From: Platerodrilus igneus
Lineage: Eukaryota > Arthropoda > Insecta > Coleoptera > Lycidae
DNA: 64,000 nucleotides
Reading direction: 5' to 3'
Assembly (NCBI GenBank): GCA_036346225.1
Contig: JARFIW010001483.1
Location: 763,543 to 827,542, forward strand
The notes beneath the pieces are model-generated. The model searched no databases. It worked only from the letters and a program-made list of their open reading frames with translations, and had not been told where the DNA came from. The position numbers and the translations under genes were made by a program. Position 1 is the stretch's first letter; each line of letters starts with the position of its first letter. This document shows, one piece after another, positions 44,620-57,694 of the stretch.

Positions 44620-46960
44620 CTTTTTATTTTATTTTATTTTTATTTTATAGAACAAGGGCGACCAACAGGACTGAGAAGAGCCCCAATTACAGGACGCCAC
44701 AATAATACATTAATAGAAACAAACGCGACTCAAGAGTCTATAGAAACTAAAATTTTGATTTCATTAGTAACTTTACAAACAGCATATACTGAAATTAACA
44801 TTTTGGCACAGTAGTAATTAAAATTAATATTTAATTCTTAAGTATCTAACATAACAAGCATGATATAATTCACTTACATTTAGAACAGTAGTAATTGAGA
44901 TTAACATTTAATTCTTAAGTATCTAATTTATTCAGCAGTATTAATACAGAAGTTTTAAAATTATGTGGCGAAGAAGAAAAAAGATATTCAGCAGCAAAAG
45001 CATTATATGATCTTAACACCATATTAAAAGGCGAATTCATGTGAGTAAAAGTATTGGTGGTGCCGATCCTATACAGTGCTTCAGTGCGAGTTGTAAAATT
45101 CTTAATATTTATATTTATATTTGATATGCAATCAGTGGGTGATACTAAGTTATTAAACAATTTGTAAAGAAAATATGTATAAGACAAAGTTCGCTTTATG
45201 AACCAGACTACACAAACCATATTTCTGCAAGTTAAATGAGTAGGGTTTAAAATAATAGGATTTATTAAATATGAAATTACGCCTATTGATAACTTTTTCC
45301 AATATTTTTTCAATGCGGTCAATGTGTTTTTTACAGAAAGGATTTCAGACTAATGGGACATACTCAAATGACTTCTTATTAAAGTATAATATAATGTTAG
45401 GATAAAATATTTCTGAAACCAACTGTAATACAAAAAATAAAATCTAGGTTTTGAAGCGCTTTAGATGTGATCAGACTAACATGTTGCCCAAAAGATAATT
45501 TTGAATCTATAACTACACCCAGGTCCCGTATTTCTTCAACTTCTGTAAGTTTGTGATTCCCAATGTGGTAATTAAAGACTGAATATTTGTGCTTCTACTG
45601 AAAGTGACCTAAACACATTTGGTCAAAGTTAGAAATTATTTATTTCAGAATACTCAAACAACATGTCCAGGTCACATTACTGATGCAGAGAATCATTATG
45701 AGTAGCACTAGATTTATATACTTTCAAATCAGCATTTAATTGAAATTGTGAATACTTAAAAAAGGAGGGTATATCATTGATAAGAATTACAAACAGAAGG
45801 GAGTATAAGTGTGAACCCCGTGGCACTACTGATGTTACTCTATAGACTTATAGCATTAGTTTCTAATCAAAACAATTTGAGGCCTATTAGTTATACGTGA
45901 GTAAGCCAACACTACAAGTTACCACGTATACCAAATGTCTCAAGTTTTATAGTTAATGTTAGTAGACGAACTTTGTCAAAAGCTTTTGCAAAATCGGAAT
46001 ACTCGGGGTCAACTTGCACCCTGTTATCTAATGATTCAGAGATATAGTACATAAGGTATGAGACTTGTAATGACGGACCTGTCACTGTAAAAATCGTGCT
46101 GTTGGTCAATTATTTGATTTTTTACATGAAAGAATAATTCCTCATATATAATTGTTTCAAACACTTTATGACTGTGGATAATATCGAGATACGTCTGTAG
46201 TTACCCACTAGGTATTTATCTCCAGATTTGAATACCAAAGTGATACACGCTTTCTTCCAGCATTGTGAAATAACACCATCACTTAAAGATCTATTAAATA
46301 TTATATACAAGGGTTCAATTAAAAATACACAACAGTTTTTTATATATACAGAAGGGATTCCGTCAAGGTCAGGTGCTTTATTTATATTTAACTTCTTGTT
46401 TATTGCTTTAATTACTTGAAAACGTGAAACGGAAGAAATTTGAATGAAAGAATTAAAATTAATAATAGATGAAAGCAACATATGCATTGAAGTATGACTA
46501 GGTTCGTAGACCGATTCAAATATTTAGAGAATAAATTACAAATTTTAGTGTCATTATAAGCAGTCTTATTATTGTAAGTCTGTGTGTGCAGAATTGAGTG
46601 TGATTTGCATTTGCTTTTTGCAAATGCCCAAAAGGGTTTAATGTTTTGCTATTTGACCTTAAATAAAAATAAGATGGTTTTTGTAGTCATTCTTGATAAA
46701 CTGTTTCTTAATAAGGAGAATGTCAAATAGTCCCTAACACAATGATGAACCCTCAATTTCTTATGAAATTTATCCTTTTCACTTATCACTGTAAACGTAA
46801 CAGCAGAAAACCATCAGGGATGCCTGTTTTTATAAATTTTTTTAATTGGAACAAACTGAGGAGAAATTATGTTATCAATAGAGTTATAAAAAGTGGAAAT
46901 GGCAAACTCTGTATTCATTTATCCCAGTCTATGGAGTGTATTGTTGAATTAATTTTAGAA
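44620..46960 (-). pseudogene. Jockey/I-like LINE ORF2 relic with 3' UTR
   Basis: Minus-strand RT blocks: INKKLNINKAPDLDGIPSVY, KKACITLVFKSGDKYLVGNY and SILSTVIKCL at 46122-46487; YSDFAKAFDKV at about 45990; LINDIPSFF near 45780; a DLGVVIDSKL-like segment at about 45500. The C-terminus HMNSPFNMVLRSYNAFAAEY and KTSVLILLNKLD ends at 44915. Upstream, decayed connector sequence reaches about 46960. The 3' UTR contains a 42-bp direct duplication (44811-44852 and 44886-44928). On the minus strand it ends in an A-rich (AAAAT)n tail at about 44625-44650, a typical LINE tail. Confidence 0.8.
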
Positions 46961-49900
46961 TAATCGGCAGCAAAAAATTTACATTTTCAAACGAAAAAGA
47001 TTTTTCTTACTGCCGCTGGTATTTACACATGTATTTCAATGTAATATAACAAGTGTTCATTACATCATTATCATAGAACATTTATGTAAAAATCACTCTT
47101 TTGTAATGTTTGCACTGTGAGTTTAGGTTACAAAAGTTATGGAATAGATTGATTACATAACTAAGGTAATTCATTTAAAATGTGATATAAATTTATTGCT
47201 AATAACCTGAACGTGATTTTTTAATTGTAAATTGAGCTTTACAATTCACTCCTATTTAAAAACCAGAATAAAACAAATAAACATTAGTGTATTGTTCTAT
47301 TACTGGTAAATTCTGATGCAATGTAAAAATAGAATAATTAGACGATTACAATCATTAATTTTCAATACACTGCTGTTTTAGAATTTACAAATAACTTCCC
47401 ATTGGCCATCCTGTGTATTATAGCATGGTGCTGTTTATATAATTCATTAAACTAAAAAATTAAAGAGGTTTTTATGATGTGCCATATCTAGCACTGCAAA
47501 GGTATGAATGTGGTCATCAAAGTGTGACACTTTAACTACATGACAGAGAAATCCAATTTCTCTATTCAATTTTCTACTATATTCATTAGAATTATAGTTT
47601 GAGCTTTATATTTGATGTTACAAAATGAAACATATTTAGTAATAAAGCTACCTACAAATAGTGGTGGAATATACTTTGAGTAATCTGTAATATAATTTGT
47701 GGAATCTCTAGACATTTCTAGTCCAATATTTAGCTTACTGCTAAATCCTAGCTTGTTAAAAAATTGATAACATAACTGAAGCTGGTTTTCAAACTTGAAA
47801 TAGTTGCAATTTCAAAGTATTACTTTATTGACAGTGGATTTTGCAAGTTACATAACTGATAATTTAAATGTTACGTATTAGCATATGCAAGAACGAAAAT
47901 TTTAAAAATTGGAAATTATTTGTCAAACGATTTTGGATCACAATAATTTAGATCTTAAGTATAAATTAATATTACGAAATTTTAATCAAAATTTCATTTT
48001 TTTAATAACTTTAAATAGAAAGTTTGATTTGCACCACACACTCTTTGTGTAAGACTAGACAATGAAAGAAAACTGAAGATTTAAACTTTCTTGTTTTAAT
48101 TGTTTAATTATAAGATTCAAAAGCGGTAAAAAGTTTGATGTTTTGAACTTCAAGAATTGGAACATCTTTAAAAATGTACAAAGCTAGATTTAAAAATTTG
48201 ATGTAATTCAAGCCAAAGTGCCACACAACTAACACATGTCTCTGCCCCACGCCATATGTTTTCAGAGTATTTGCTACCACTCCTTTACACCCTTTCATCA
48301 CAACAGTTTTGCCTATGGCTTGATTTTCAAGCTGAGCTACTATACTGTCCTTCGGCCACTGGTGAAGTACCTTTACAAAAAAGGACAAAATGTTGACAAT
48401 AATGTCTATAAAATTATTCAAATCCAGAAGAAACCTTATTAGTAACCTTTAATTAATGTTTATAATGTAAGTAATTGTTTATTATCTATTTATAGTGTTA
48501 GAACTAATTTAGATAACTCGGGTTGTTACACTAATATTTTTTGTAATATGTAGTCGAAAATTTGGATTACAATTACACAAAACTGTCAACATTACATTAA
48601 AATTGTAACATTATTTCAGAATAAAGTTTTGAGATGGGTATGCTTTTTGATATTTTTAACCTTTTAATGAATTATTTTTATTAGCAAAAAAGTAGCAAAT
48701 GTAAAGATGTTTGTTATTTATCAACTTTTGTTGGTTAAAAATAAAAAAAATTAGGTATTTAGTCATATATCTTAAAGTTTAAACAATATGAGTACAAACT
48801 ACAAACTGAAATCTTCTCAATTAATTTAAATAGAATTACCATTTATGTTTAGTGCTGAAGTAAGCCCTTTAATGATTTTTTTTCACGAATATAACATTGA
48901 TTATTCAGCAATACTTGTAATAGCTTTAATCAAAAATCCACATCGTTCATACCATTATTTGATCTGCAAAAATTCCATTACTGTCAATGGAGTTGTTTTT
49001 ATAACTGCTGTTAATGCCCTAAGTTATTTGTTATTTTTGCTTCTTAGTGATAATTTGATTTCATCTATATCCACCCAACAAAAATAAACTTTTGAAAATG
49101 GAGAATACATATATAAAACAGCAGAATGCGCCATATTACAACTACCAGGAGGATTTTTTAAAGTGTCACAAGGAGATATTTTGAAAACGGTATAAAACTT
49201 TTTTGTGAACTGTTCATAAGTAGACATATTTAAATATATTTTTGATATTTCTCTCTCTACCCTATTTTGAGGGTTGGGGGGTTGGGGGGTAACTTTGTAC
49301 TTTTAAATGGAATGGTGAAATTTTTTTAAAAACAAAGCAAATCAATATTTTTTTGTACACATACTTAGTTGTTACCTAGATTCGAATTTTACAAAAACAA
49401 ATTCCATCGTTACGTTTAAAAATCCAAAGATATCCCCCGCCTCTCAAATTAGGGTAGGGGATAAGATGATGAAACTTGAAACTGAAGTTTAAACACATTT
49501 TTGCCAATTATCTGTTCAATACAGTTTCCTAATGAGACAATAAATATGTTAAATTTTGGATGCACTTAAAAAATTTCTCACACTGAAGACATTTAAATAT
49601 ATAGGTATGCAAATCATCTTAGAACTTGTTCAGTTGACGTCTCAAAAATAAATGAACAAGGTCAATAGAAATTCTTTTCATGCTAAAATACTGCTTGTGT
49701 TTTTAAAGATATGACATTTGATAAAACAACGAATGCTTGAAACAGTGAAAAAATTTATTGTAAGATTTGTACCTCTAATTTCAAGATTGTATAGAATAGG
49801 AACAGTTTATTGTTTTACTAAAAAATAAATGAACAAATTATTTAAGCTATGTTAATGCTAATGTTGGTGATTATGTATAAAATTAATACATATAAAAATG

Positions 49901-50525
49901 GAAGTTGCAATATCATAAAACCAAAAAATCTGCATAATTAGGAGTTTCGTTTCTAATATTAAAATATTCGAATTTAATTCAGCAATCTACTAATGAAGTG
50001 TTTTATATTTGTGGGAATACCCATAGAAACTCCTTTAAAAATGCCAAGTTTAAAATTTTATTTTGTGGGATATGGGGATAAAATTAATAAAAAGTTTTTA
50101 TATCATTCATAGACCTATACCATTGGTCCTTACAGAAAAATCTAAGCAGTTATAGTGCAGTTTTGATTTATTCGGATGTTATTATCGGCAGTATTTTTTT
50201 ACAGTAAAATCATATTCCACAACATGGGTTGCTGGCATTGGTATACATGCTTATTGCTTGGAGACAAGGGCGACTATAAAAAAAAGAAGGAAAACCAACT
50301 TCTTTCACGCCCTAAACAAATACGAAAGAATTACGAAAAGAAGGGGGCCCACTTCAGATTCTGGGGTCTCGGACCAGTAGTTTAATGTGGAGGGTCATAA
50401 TTTTTAATATCAGGGAATTGCAACATATTAGAACAATATATTAGAATTTAACAGCACACATTAATTATTTATGTTTCAAGAAAAGCACAATTCATAATAT
50501 ATGAAAGTATAATATTTATTGCATT
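46961..50525. other. AT-rich noncoding DNA
   Basis: No gene is recognised over about 3.5 kb. The longest frames, at 48104-48421 (-, 105 codons) and 48845-49087 (+), lack any motif I know. A G-rich run (GGG TT GGGGGG TT GGGGGG) is at 49270-49290. Confidence 0.45.
49270..49290 (+). other. G-rich tract with quadruplex potential
   Basis: Three G runs of 3, 6 and 6 separated by TT are unusual in this AT-rich window. With the long runs split, four G-triplets are available for a quadruplex. No function is implied. Confidence 0.4.
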
Positions 50526-50526
50526 T

Positions 50527-51690
50527 TTCTTAATCTTTGCGAATTAAACCACTTATAGTTGTTAAAATTGTCTTTATTTACATTTCAATCCATGACCTAG
50601 GCTCGTCGAAATAATAAAAATTTCAAGTTTGACATTTATTACATAAATTGAAGGTGGCTTGGATTTATTAATGTTTGATATATTTGACTTGAATATATTA
50701 GGTGAAAATTTTAAAGTTTAGAAGAATGAGTGCTTTAAATTTGTGTTGCGTCCTGGAAGAGACTTTGAGGTAACCTAAATGTGTATAACGTGAAATAGCT
50801 GATTAATTTTTATATAATTAAATTTCATATAAATTCAATAACTTGAGGATTGGAAAACATTTTTTAACATGTTGCTATTATTTATACGATTGAGATGATG
50901 GTCATTAAAGAAGTGTGCAATTACGTTACCGTAAAGCTTAAGCAACAGGGGGCTGCGAATATGCCTATTGCTATGTAGTTAGTTATTGTATGTATAAATA
51001 GAAAACCACCAAAAACGGAAAATCAAAGAAACTACTTATATAACCTTACACAAAAATAACTGCGTAGCAAACAAATCCGTAACTTTCAGTAAACAATGGA
51101 TTCCATTACTATAAGAAATAACAAATGAAAATAAAATGCCCCCAATAACTAGGTAGCATTGCAAGTTTTTCCTGGGTTTTCCTTGTGATATTAACATGAA
51201 ATACAGCCTACATACGTGATTTCTATTTATACATACAATAACTAATTACATAACAATAGGCATATTAGCAGCCCCCGGCTGCTAAGCCTTACGGTAACAT
51301 AATTGCACACTTCTTTAATAACCATCCTCTCAATCGTATAAATAGAAACATGTTAAAAAATGTTTTCCAATCCTCAAGTTATGAATTTTATCTACATAAA
51401 AATTAATCAGCTGATTTCACGTTAGGCACATTTAAGCTACCTCAAAATCGCTTCCAGGGCGCAACACAAATTGAAGGCACTTATTCTTCTAAACTTTAAA
51501 ATTTTCACATAATGTATTCAAGCCAAATATATCAAACATTAATAAATCAAAGTCACCTTCAATTTATGTAATAAATGTCAATCTTGAAATTTTTATTATT
51601 TTGACAACGATCCTAGGTTATGGATCGAAACGTAAATAAAGACGATTTTAACAACTATGAGTGATTTAATTCCCAAAGAAATTTAAGAAA
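50527..51690. repeat. Inverted pair of Penelope-like terminal repeats, pair 1
   Basis: The left arm (about 50527-50995) is the reverse complement of the right arm (about 51216-51690). The right arm carries AACATGTTAAAAAATG, AAAAATTAATCAGCTGATTT, CTTCAATTTATGTAATAAAT and GGATCGAAACGTAAATAAAG in plus orientation. A 220-bp spacer separates the arms. The same sequence occurs as a second inverted pair at 53450-54500. Penelope-like elements are known to carry pseudo-LTRs in tandem or inverted arrangement, which fits. Confidence 0.72.
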
Positions 51691-52240
51691 AATACGAAAC
51701 AAACTACAACAAATGTACATTGAGTATTTACAAGTCAGATATGGGCCTGAAATTTGTATTTGTTTTAGACACTTGGACAATCTAAAACCTAAAACTATTA
51801 CATTCCAAAAATTTGCTCACGTTCCTAATAAAATGAAAAACCAACAAAATAATACCAAAAGGATTCAGAATCAAATTTGGTCAGACAAGCAATCAGCTAT
51901 CAAGGATTCTTGAAAGAGCAAGTTGTAGTATGATGAGAGAAAAACTGCAAAACCACTGACACATTATTTATAAGTTAAAACAAGATATTGAGGGCATTAT
52001 AAATTTTATACGAATAACGGTAATAAGACATGATTTAGATAAAATTCTTGTTAATGCAAAAACCTACGACGATCGGAATTTTCCAAACAAAAAGAAATTC
52101 ACATAAAGAAATTAATAATCTATTTATGGAGAAAAATAACACGCAAACTAAAACGTTAGAAAACAGCAACACCATGCTAAACACCATCATAAATTTATTG
52201 ACAGAACTATTAACGACACCAAAACTAATTCTATTGTAAC
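51620..52240 (+). pseudogene. Penelope-like element N-terminal ORF fragment, copy 1
   Basis: It starts at the ATG inside the repeat motif ATGGATCGAAACG. The translation MDRNVNKDDFNNYE meets a stop where copy 2 (54389) has Trp, then continues LQQMYIEYLQVRYGPEICIC, LDNLKPKTITFQKFAHV and later RILERASCSMMREKLQNH in a shifted frame. The pattern resembles the N-terminal extension upstream of Penelope-like RTs. No RT core follows, and similarity fades near 52240. Confidence 0.5.
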
Positions 52241-53449
52241 AATTTTTTTGAAGACTGCAAATCCTCAAAATTATTGATTGAATATGCTGTTTTGTCTATT
52301 TAACTAAACACTTAAATATTGTTATGCAAATAAAAATTCAGATTGGAGCCGTGTAGCCCAATCACAAGACAGAAATTATTCCATTGTGCTGGTCTGTTTG
52401 CTATCAACAAACGTTGGCCGTTTGAATAGACCTTTCAATGTCAAGCGACGTTGAAATTACTTGTGCGCATAAGACAAACAGGTTAGTCTGGCAAGAGTTT
52501 CGATAAAGAAACACCATGCAGCGGTATTGCGTTCTCGACAGCAATTTACGTGTGGCCATAAGCGTAGCCGCTTGGTCAAGTGCAACATGCACTTGAGTTA
52601 TAGTGTTTTTTTTTAATAATGCGCTCTAAAGGATAACGATATTTTAAAATAAAATGCACTCTAAAGTATTACGATAATTTGTTAAAGATCTGTTAATATG
52701 TTTAGTGATACCATTTGCAAGATACCGTTCATATGTCTAATGTTGAATTTTTATATAATAGCGTTTAAACGCTCCATAGACTTTTGGTAAAAATTATCCA
52801 AGCCTGTTAATTTTGCCTTCACTAAATTTATAAAACGTGGTCCAAGAATTTTCTATGTATGACCTCAGAGAACTTCTAATAATAATTTTCTTAAAAGCTT
52901 GTTAATATTGATTTCAATAAATTCATAAAAGTAAACTTAATGGTTAGCAAAAACTCGGTCTTTGTAATGATTAAACTTTATTATCGGTAATGCAATAATA
53001 ATACTGCAGATTTAGCAAAGATAAGGTTCCGAATTTACAAGAACAAATAGCAAAATTGAATTCTCCAAATTACGGTCGAATTGACTGTCTTAATAACAAT
53101 TGGAACACCGTTAAAGACAAAGTGTTTTGGATAGCCTGTTGGATGGTTGTTTTCGTTTCAATTTACGTGGAAGAGATATATATTACGTTCGTATAAATGG
53201 TTCCAGGAAAATTCCATAAAATGTGGACCATGTATTGAAGTCACTTGTTTGTCAAAACACCGTATGTCAGAAAATCTGGTTTAGACAATGTAGTAGTCTC
53301 TACGTAATTAAGAACATCGTTGTGCAAGGTAAGCTTTTTTATTACTTTCACAAGACAAGATATAGGAAACAATTGTAACAACCTACGATTCTGGTTTTGC
53401 TTTGTAGTCATAATAACTTCTGATATTTAGAATTTATCACGTTTTAAAT
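52241..53449. other. Noncoding DNA between the two inverted pairs
   Basis: No recognisable gene. The short minus-strand frame at 52404-52592 has no motif. Confidence 0.4.
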
Positions 53450-54500
53450 TAAAGGTTATACTATTCTTCTTAATCTTCTTTGGGTATTAAACCACTCATA
53501 GTTTTTAAAATTATCTTTATTAACGTTTCGATCCATAACTTAGGATCGTTTTCAAAATAATAAAAACTTCAAGTTTGACATTTATGACATAAATTGAAGG
53601 TGACTTTGATTTATTGATGTTTGAAATATTTGGTTTGAGTACACTAAGCAAAAATTTTTAAAATTTAAATGAGTAATTGCCTTCAATTTGTGTTACGGCC
53701 TGGGACCGACTTTTTTAGGTAGCCAATACGCTTAACGTGAAATCAGCTGATTAATTTTTATTGTAAAATTCAATAACTTGGGAATTGGAAAACATTTTTA
53801 ACATGTTTCTATTTATACAATTTAGAGGATGGTTATTAAAGAAGTGTGCAATTGCATTATTAAAAAGCTTAAGTAGTCGTTTTTATATTTATTTTGAAGG
53901 AAATCATTATGATTTAGGCTACCTCTTTGGTAGATTTTAACATTGTTCTGAGGTAACCTTATGGTGGGTTTACACTTGTCAGATACCAATGTTGTTCTAT
54001 GAAGGTTGTATATGGATCTGAGGCGACCCTATGGCGGGTTTACACTTGTCAGATACCAATACTGTTTAACGGAGATTGTATATGGTTGTGAGGTAACCTT
54101 AGGGGTTTACACTTGTCAGATACCAATGCTGTTTTACAGGGGTTGTTAATATGCTTCATCATCATCTTCATTGGATCTTCATCTCAAAACTGGTTGGACA
54201 CGTACCTGCACTTATTTATATTCTGAGCTAGCTTCCTTTCTATTGTTTTCTAATTTTATGCTTTATTTTACCGAGATTCAGTGTACTCAAACCAAATATT
54301 TCAAACATCAATAAATCAAAGTCGCCTTCAATTTATGTCATAAATGTCAAACTTGAAGTTTTTATTATTTTGAAAACGATCCTAGGTTATGGATCGAAAC
54401 GTTAATAAAGATAATTTTAAAAACTATGAGTGGTTTAATACCCAAAGAAGATTAAGAAGAATACTAAACAAACCACAACAAACATACAGGGAGTATTTAA
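53450..54500. repeat. Inverted pair of Penelope-like terminal repeats, pair 2
   Basis: The left arm (about 53465-53880, complement orientation) and right arm (about 54270-54480) repeat pair 1 sequence, including the GGATCGAAACGTTAATAAAG end in the right arm. The right arm is shorter. The outer edges match precisely: CTTCTTAATCTTCTTTGGGT on the left and its complement on the right. Confidence 0.72.
53947..54150. repeat. Three tandem ~70-bp repeats between the arms of pair 2
   Basis: The word TTTACACTTGTCAGATACCA recurs at about 53970, 54040 and 54106. Each is preceded by a GAGGTAACCTTA-like and followed by a TTGTATATGG-like segment. This array is absent from the spacer of pair 1. Confidence 0.8.
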
Positions 54501-54571
54501 AGGTTATACCTTATATTATTATGAATGAACTTGAACATTTTAATTTAGTCCTAGCTAAATATTTCATTTAA
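54389..54571 (+). pseudogene. Penelope-like element N-terminal ORF fragment, copy 2
   Basis: MDRNVNKDNFKNYEWFNTQR begins at the ATG of the GGATCGAAACG motif, as in copy 1 but without its early stop. It continues RRILNKPQQTYREYLKV before similarity ends near 54510 and unrelated codons run to 54571. Only the first 40 residues are shared. Confidence 0.5.
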
Positions 54572-54794
54572 ATGCCAAGATACATAAAGTAGTTATGAAA
54601 ACTAAAAATTATTAGACTTTTGAAATTCTAATAGACATTTGTAAACCAAATAACAGATCTGATATTTTGGGTGTTTAATTTGGAAAGCCTTGTAAAGATG
54701 CTTAATACGTCATAGATATTTTGGTTGATTCTTGGTGAATATTGTTATAATTTCCTCATTCCATAATTGTGTAAAAGGAACTAAACTGCCTTTT

Positions 54795-54795
<1 letters not shown>

Positions 54796-54829
<34 letters not shown>
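54796..54829. repeat. (AT)n microsatellite
   Basis: Uninterrupted AT dinucleotide run. Confidence 0.9.
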
Positions 54830-54830
<1 letters not shown>

Positions 54831-55429
54831 TGTATAAAATTTTATTACTAAAAACAACAATATTTGATTAAAGAACATTCATTTAATTCGTTTAAGTAAT
54901 TGTTTTATTTTGAACAAGTGAGTTCAAGAATAGGGTAATTAAATCAATAGGTAAAAGGCTTAAACACCCTTTACTAATTTAATGGGTTTTTTTGCTTTTA
55001 CTTGACTAAGGAGCACTAATAGTACCTTCAAGAATTCTTTTCTTTATAGTATAAGGTAGCAAGCGTACATCTCTTGTGTCCTTCTTTGTTATATTAATAA
55101 TATCTTTTTACAGCTCCTGCTTAGGCAGTAAATACGATATTTTTTTCTAAGGACTTCCAAGTCCCCCCTTAGGGTAAACCCGTGTTTAGAGAACTTAAGG
55201 ACTTGATGGCGCCCCCTTTTGCACCCCTATTTTAGTATTACTAGAGTCACCAAGTAAATAATGTTTTGTCATAAGAACCACGATCAATTCTCATAACTTC
55301 TACCCGAGGAATAGACCCTTAGCATAGTCGGAAGATAGTTGAGGTTCCATCTTTTTAAAGGAGATCCCTTCACATAAAAGATCTCAAGAAGACAATAATA
55401 ATTTAAATTTTAATTTTTTGATATACTAT
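54830..55429. other. Noncoding DNA left of the gypsy relic
   Basis: No recognisable gene; it may include decayed 5' sequence of the adjacent gypsy relic, but no LTR pair could be found. Confidence 0.35.
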
Positions 55430-57170
55430 TAAAGGGCCCGAACTTTGCAGTAACACCAAAATCAATACCGACATTTGAAATCATCAGTTGTGAAAGCTTT
55501 GTTAAAGGATAATGCGGAGGCCTGGTACAATTTAGTAGGATAGGACATAGAACCGTACATTAATTTTGAAGAAAGTCTTAAAGCACTACTGGGGTGATAA
55601 TAAGCAAGATCAGGTAAGAGACGACTTGATCACAGGCAAATATAATGGTGAGTTTGCAGGATCTATGGAGCAGTATGCTATAAGAAAGTACAGTGTAGCA
55701 AAGCAGTTGAGTCCACCTTTAACAGACCGCCAGATACTAAAATATCTTTCCAGGCATTTTGAGGTTGAGATTAGGCAACATGTGGCTTTGCAAAATATAG
55801 TAGAAAGAAAAGCAATTCTAGAATACCTTTAGAGGTATGTTGATGTTAGCACGGGGAGACCTAGCAATAATAGGGAACGAAATATCAACCAAGTTCGATT
55901 TTAAAATAGGGGGGAGAATTTTGCTAATAGACGTAGGATGACTTTTAATAGAAATTTTAGAAACAACTGGGAGCAAAGGAATAATTTTTGCAGGAGCAAT
56001 AGTGGTACAAGAAGGCCAACACAAAGTACGGGGGTTTAACGACAAAATAGCTCACCAGAGATCACCAGGACATAGACAGGGACAAGCGTTAGGGACTGTG
56101 AGATAAGAGACAGGACGGAAGCCACAAGAAGAACATATGCCGAGGTAGTCGAGGAATAGCAAGGACCAAGCAGTGAGTCGAGGAGTAGGGAGGATTTTTG
56201 AAGAAAGACAAACCACTAGAAATTGATATATGTAAATATGAACATCCGCGGGAATTTTTAAACATTGAAGAAGAGATAGAACGAAAAGGAGTAGGGAAAA
56301 TTTGTTTGCCGGTTGTAGAAATTAGAATTTTAAATTATAGTGCTTGATTCAGGAGCAGAAGCGAGTTTAGTATCTGAGGAATTCGTCAAGGAAATCAAGG
56401 AAGAAATTTGTGATAAATAAAATTAAAAATAAAAGGGTTTGCTGTGGTGAATAGCGTTGTAGTATTGAAGGTAGAAATAGGTTCATTAAGCTGTGAGCAG
56501 GAATTTGTTATCATTCCTGGACTGAAATTTAAGAGTATCCTAGGTGTAGATTGTTTGATGAAGTTGGGGTTGATAATAGATATGGAGATGAGATTAGTAA
56601 GGATTAGGAACATAGTATTACCCTGGAAGGAGAGTTATGATGTCACGGAAGATGACATAGGTTTAAATGTAAAAGTAATGGAGGTATATGAAGGAGAGGT
56701 TAAAGAAGTTGATACTATTAAATGTCCAGAAGAAAGGTTAGATAGGTTCAAGCTTTGTTAAACATTTAGAGTTAGTGGGTGTAGAAGCGAGCACAGCGCT
56801 AGGATATGAACACGTTTTGGAAGTAGATAGTTCCAAACCATTTAATGCAAAATTTTATACAATACCTGCAGCATATAGGGAGCAGATAAATTTTTGAATT
56901 AGTGACAATGTTAAGTGATGGCATACTTTTAAAAAGGTTAAGTGACAAATTTATTTTGAGTAAACGTGATGTGAAGAATTATTTCTGGTGGTGTCCGCTA
57001 CATAATAATACTTCTAGAAGGTATATAGGAGCTTCTGACGAGGAAAAGGTTGATGACTTAGAAGTGGTAGCATATGGTTTGTCTGAAAAACAAATAGTAG
57101 AGAATAAAGTCAATGATGAGGTAGTATTTTTATGCAGTAATAATAGGGATTCAATGATGATCTAATGTGG
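55430..57170 (+). pseudogene. gag-pol relic of a cousin of the tandem gypsy element
   Basis: Gag sequence is clear at 55566-55832: HYWGDNKQDQVRDDLITGKY, QYAIRKYSVAKQLSPPL and EVEIRQHVALQNIVERKAIL line up with the array gag. Protease follows with LDSGAEASLVSEEFVKE near 56342 and GLKFKSILGVDCLMKLGL at about 56520. Early RT (PFNAKFYTIPAAYREQI; SKRDVKNYFWWCPLHNN) follows before the sequence ends near 57165. Unlike both array copies, the protease here keeps a standard D-S-G-A motif. Many stops and gaps are present; catalytic RT, RNase H and integrase are missing. Confidence 0.78.
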
Positions 57171-57184
57171 TTAGCATGATTTAA

Positions 57185-57691
57185 TGTAACTAGGATTATT
57201 CAGTGTTAAGAGTACAACAGAATTCGCATTAGTAATCAACCATAGCATGGAGTAATCTTGGCGTATCATGAAAATTCAGCAATACTGTTATTTACTGTAG
57301 ATCACATTGATGCCAGTCAAAGTCTGTAAAAACAGTAGGAGCACTTAGCCCATAATCAGTCAGTCAATCAATCTATCAGTTATCAGTAAAGTGTTCGCGT
57401 CATCGGCATCATTAATAAGTTAACCAGTTAGTGCAAGACATGTAAGTACTAATTGAGCACATTAATTTCATTTAGGCTTAAGTTTCACGAATATGTAATT
57501 GCTTGCTTATAAGAATAAACCGCATTTTTCTTAACTATGTTGCCATATGTATTTGTGAACTAAGGATGGGGTTCCCGATCACGTGTCTAGACCTACCATT
57601 CATCCCTAACAGTCTAGCTAAGCTACGGCTTCTAGTTGATAGCGTAGCGGTCCCACACGGATTTAGTGTAACCTGCTACCGCTACCCAACA
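57185..57691 (+). repeat. Candidate 5' LTR of the second gypsy family
   Basis: A block starting TGTAACTAGG and ending CTACCCAACA (TG...CA) lies directly before TTTTGGTGGAGGCGTTG, which has the form of a primer-binding site (TGG start). Its place 200 bp upstream of gag supports this. No 3' LTR is present in the window, so the identification cannot be confirmed by pairing. Confidence 0.45.
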
Positions 57692-57694
57692 TTT

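Noticed and set aside
44614..44814. Plus-strand frame preceded by a T-rich tract and TAG, resembling a terminal exon with a splice acceptor
   Set aside because: It is the complement of the 3' UTR and A-rich tail of the minus-strand LINE at 44620-46960; the pyrimidine tract is that tail read backwards.
48104..48421. 105-codon minus-strand frame in otherwise empty DNA
   Set aside because: No family could be recognised and its length is within chance range for this composition; not called as a gene.
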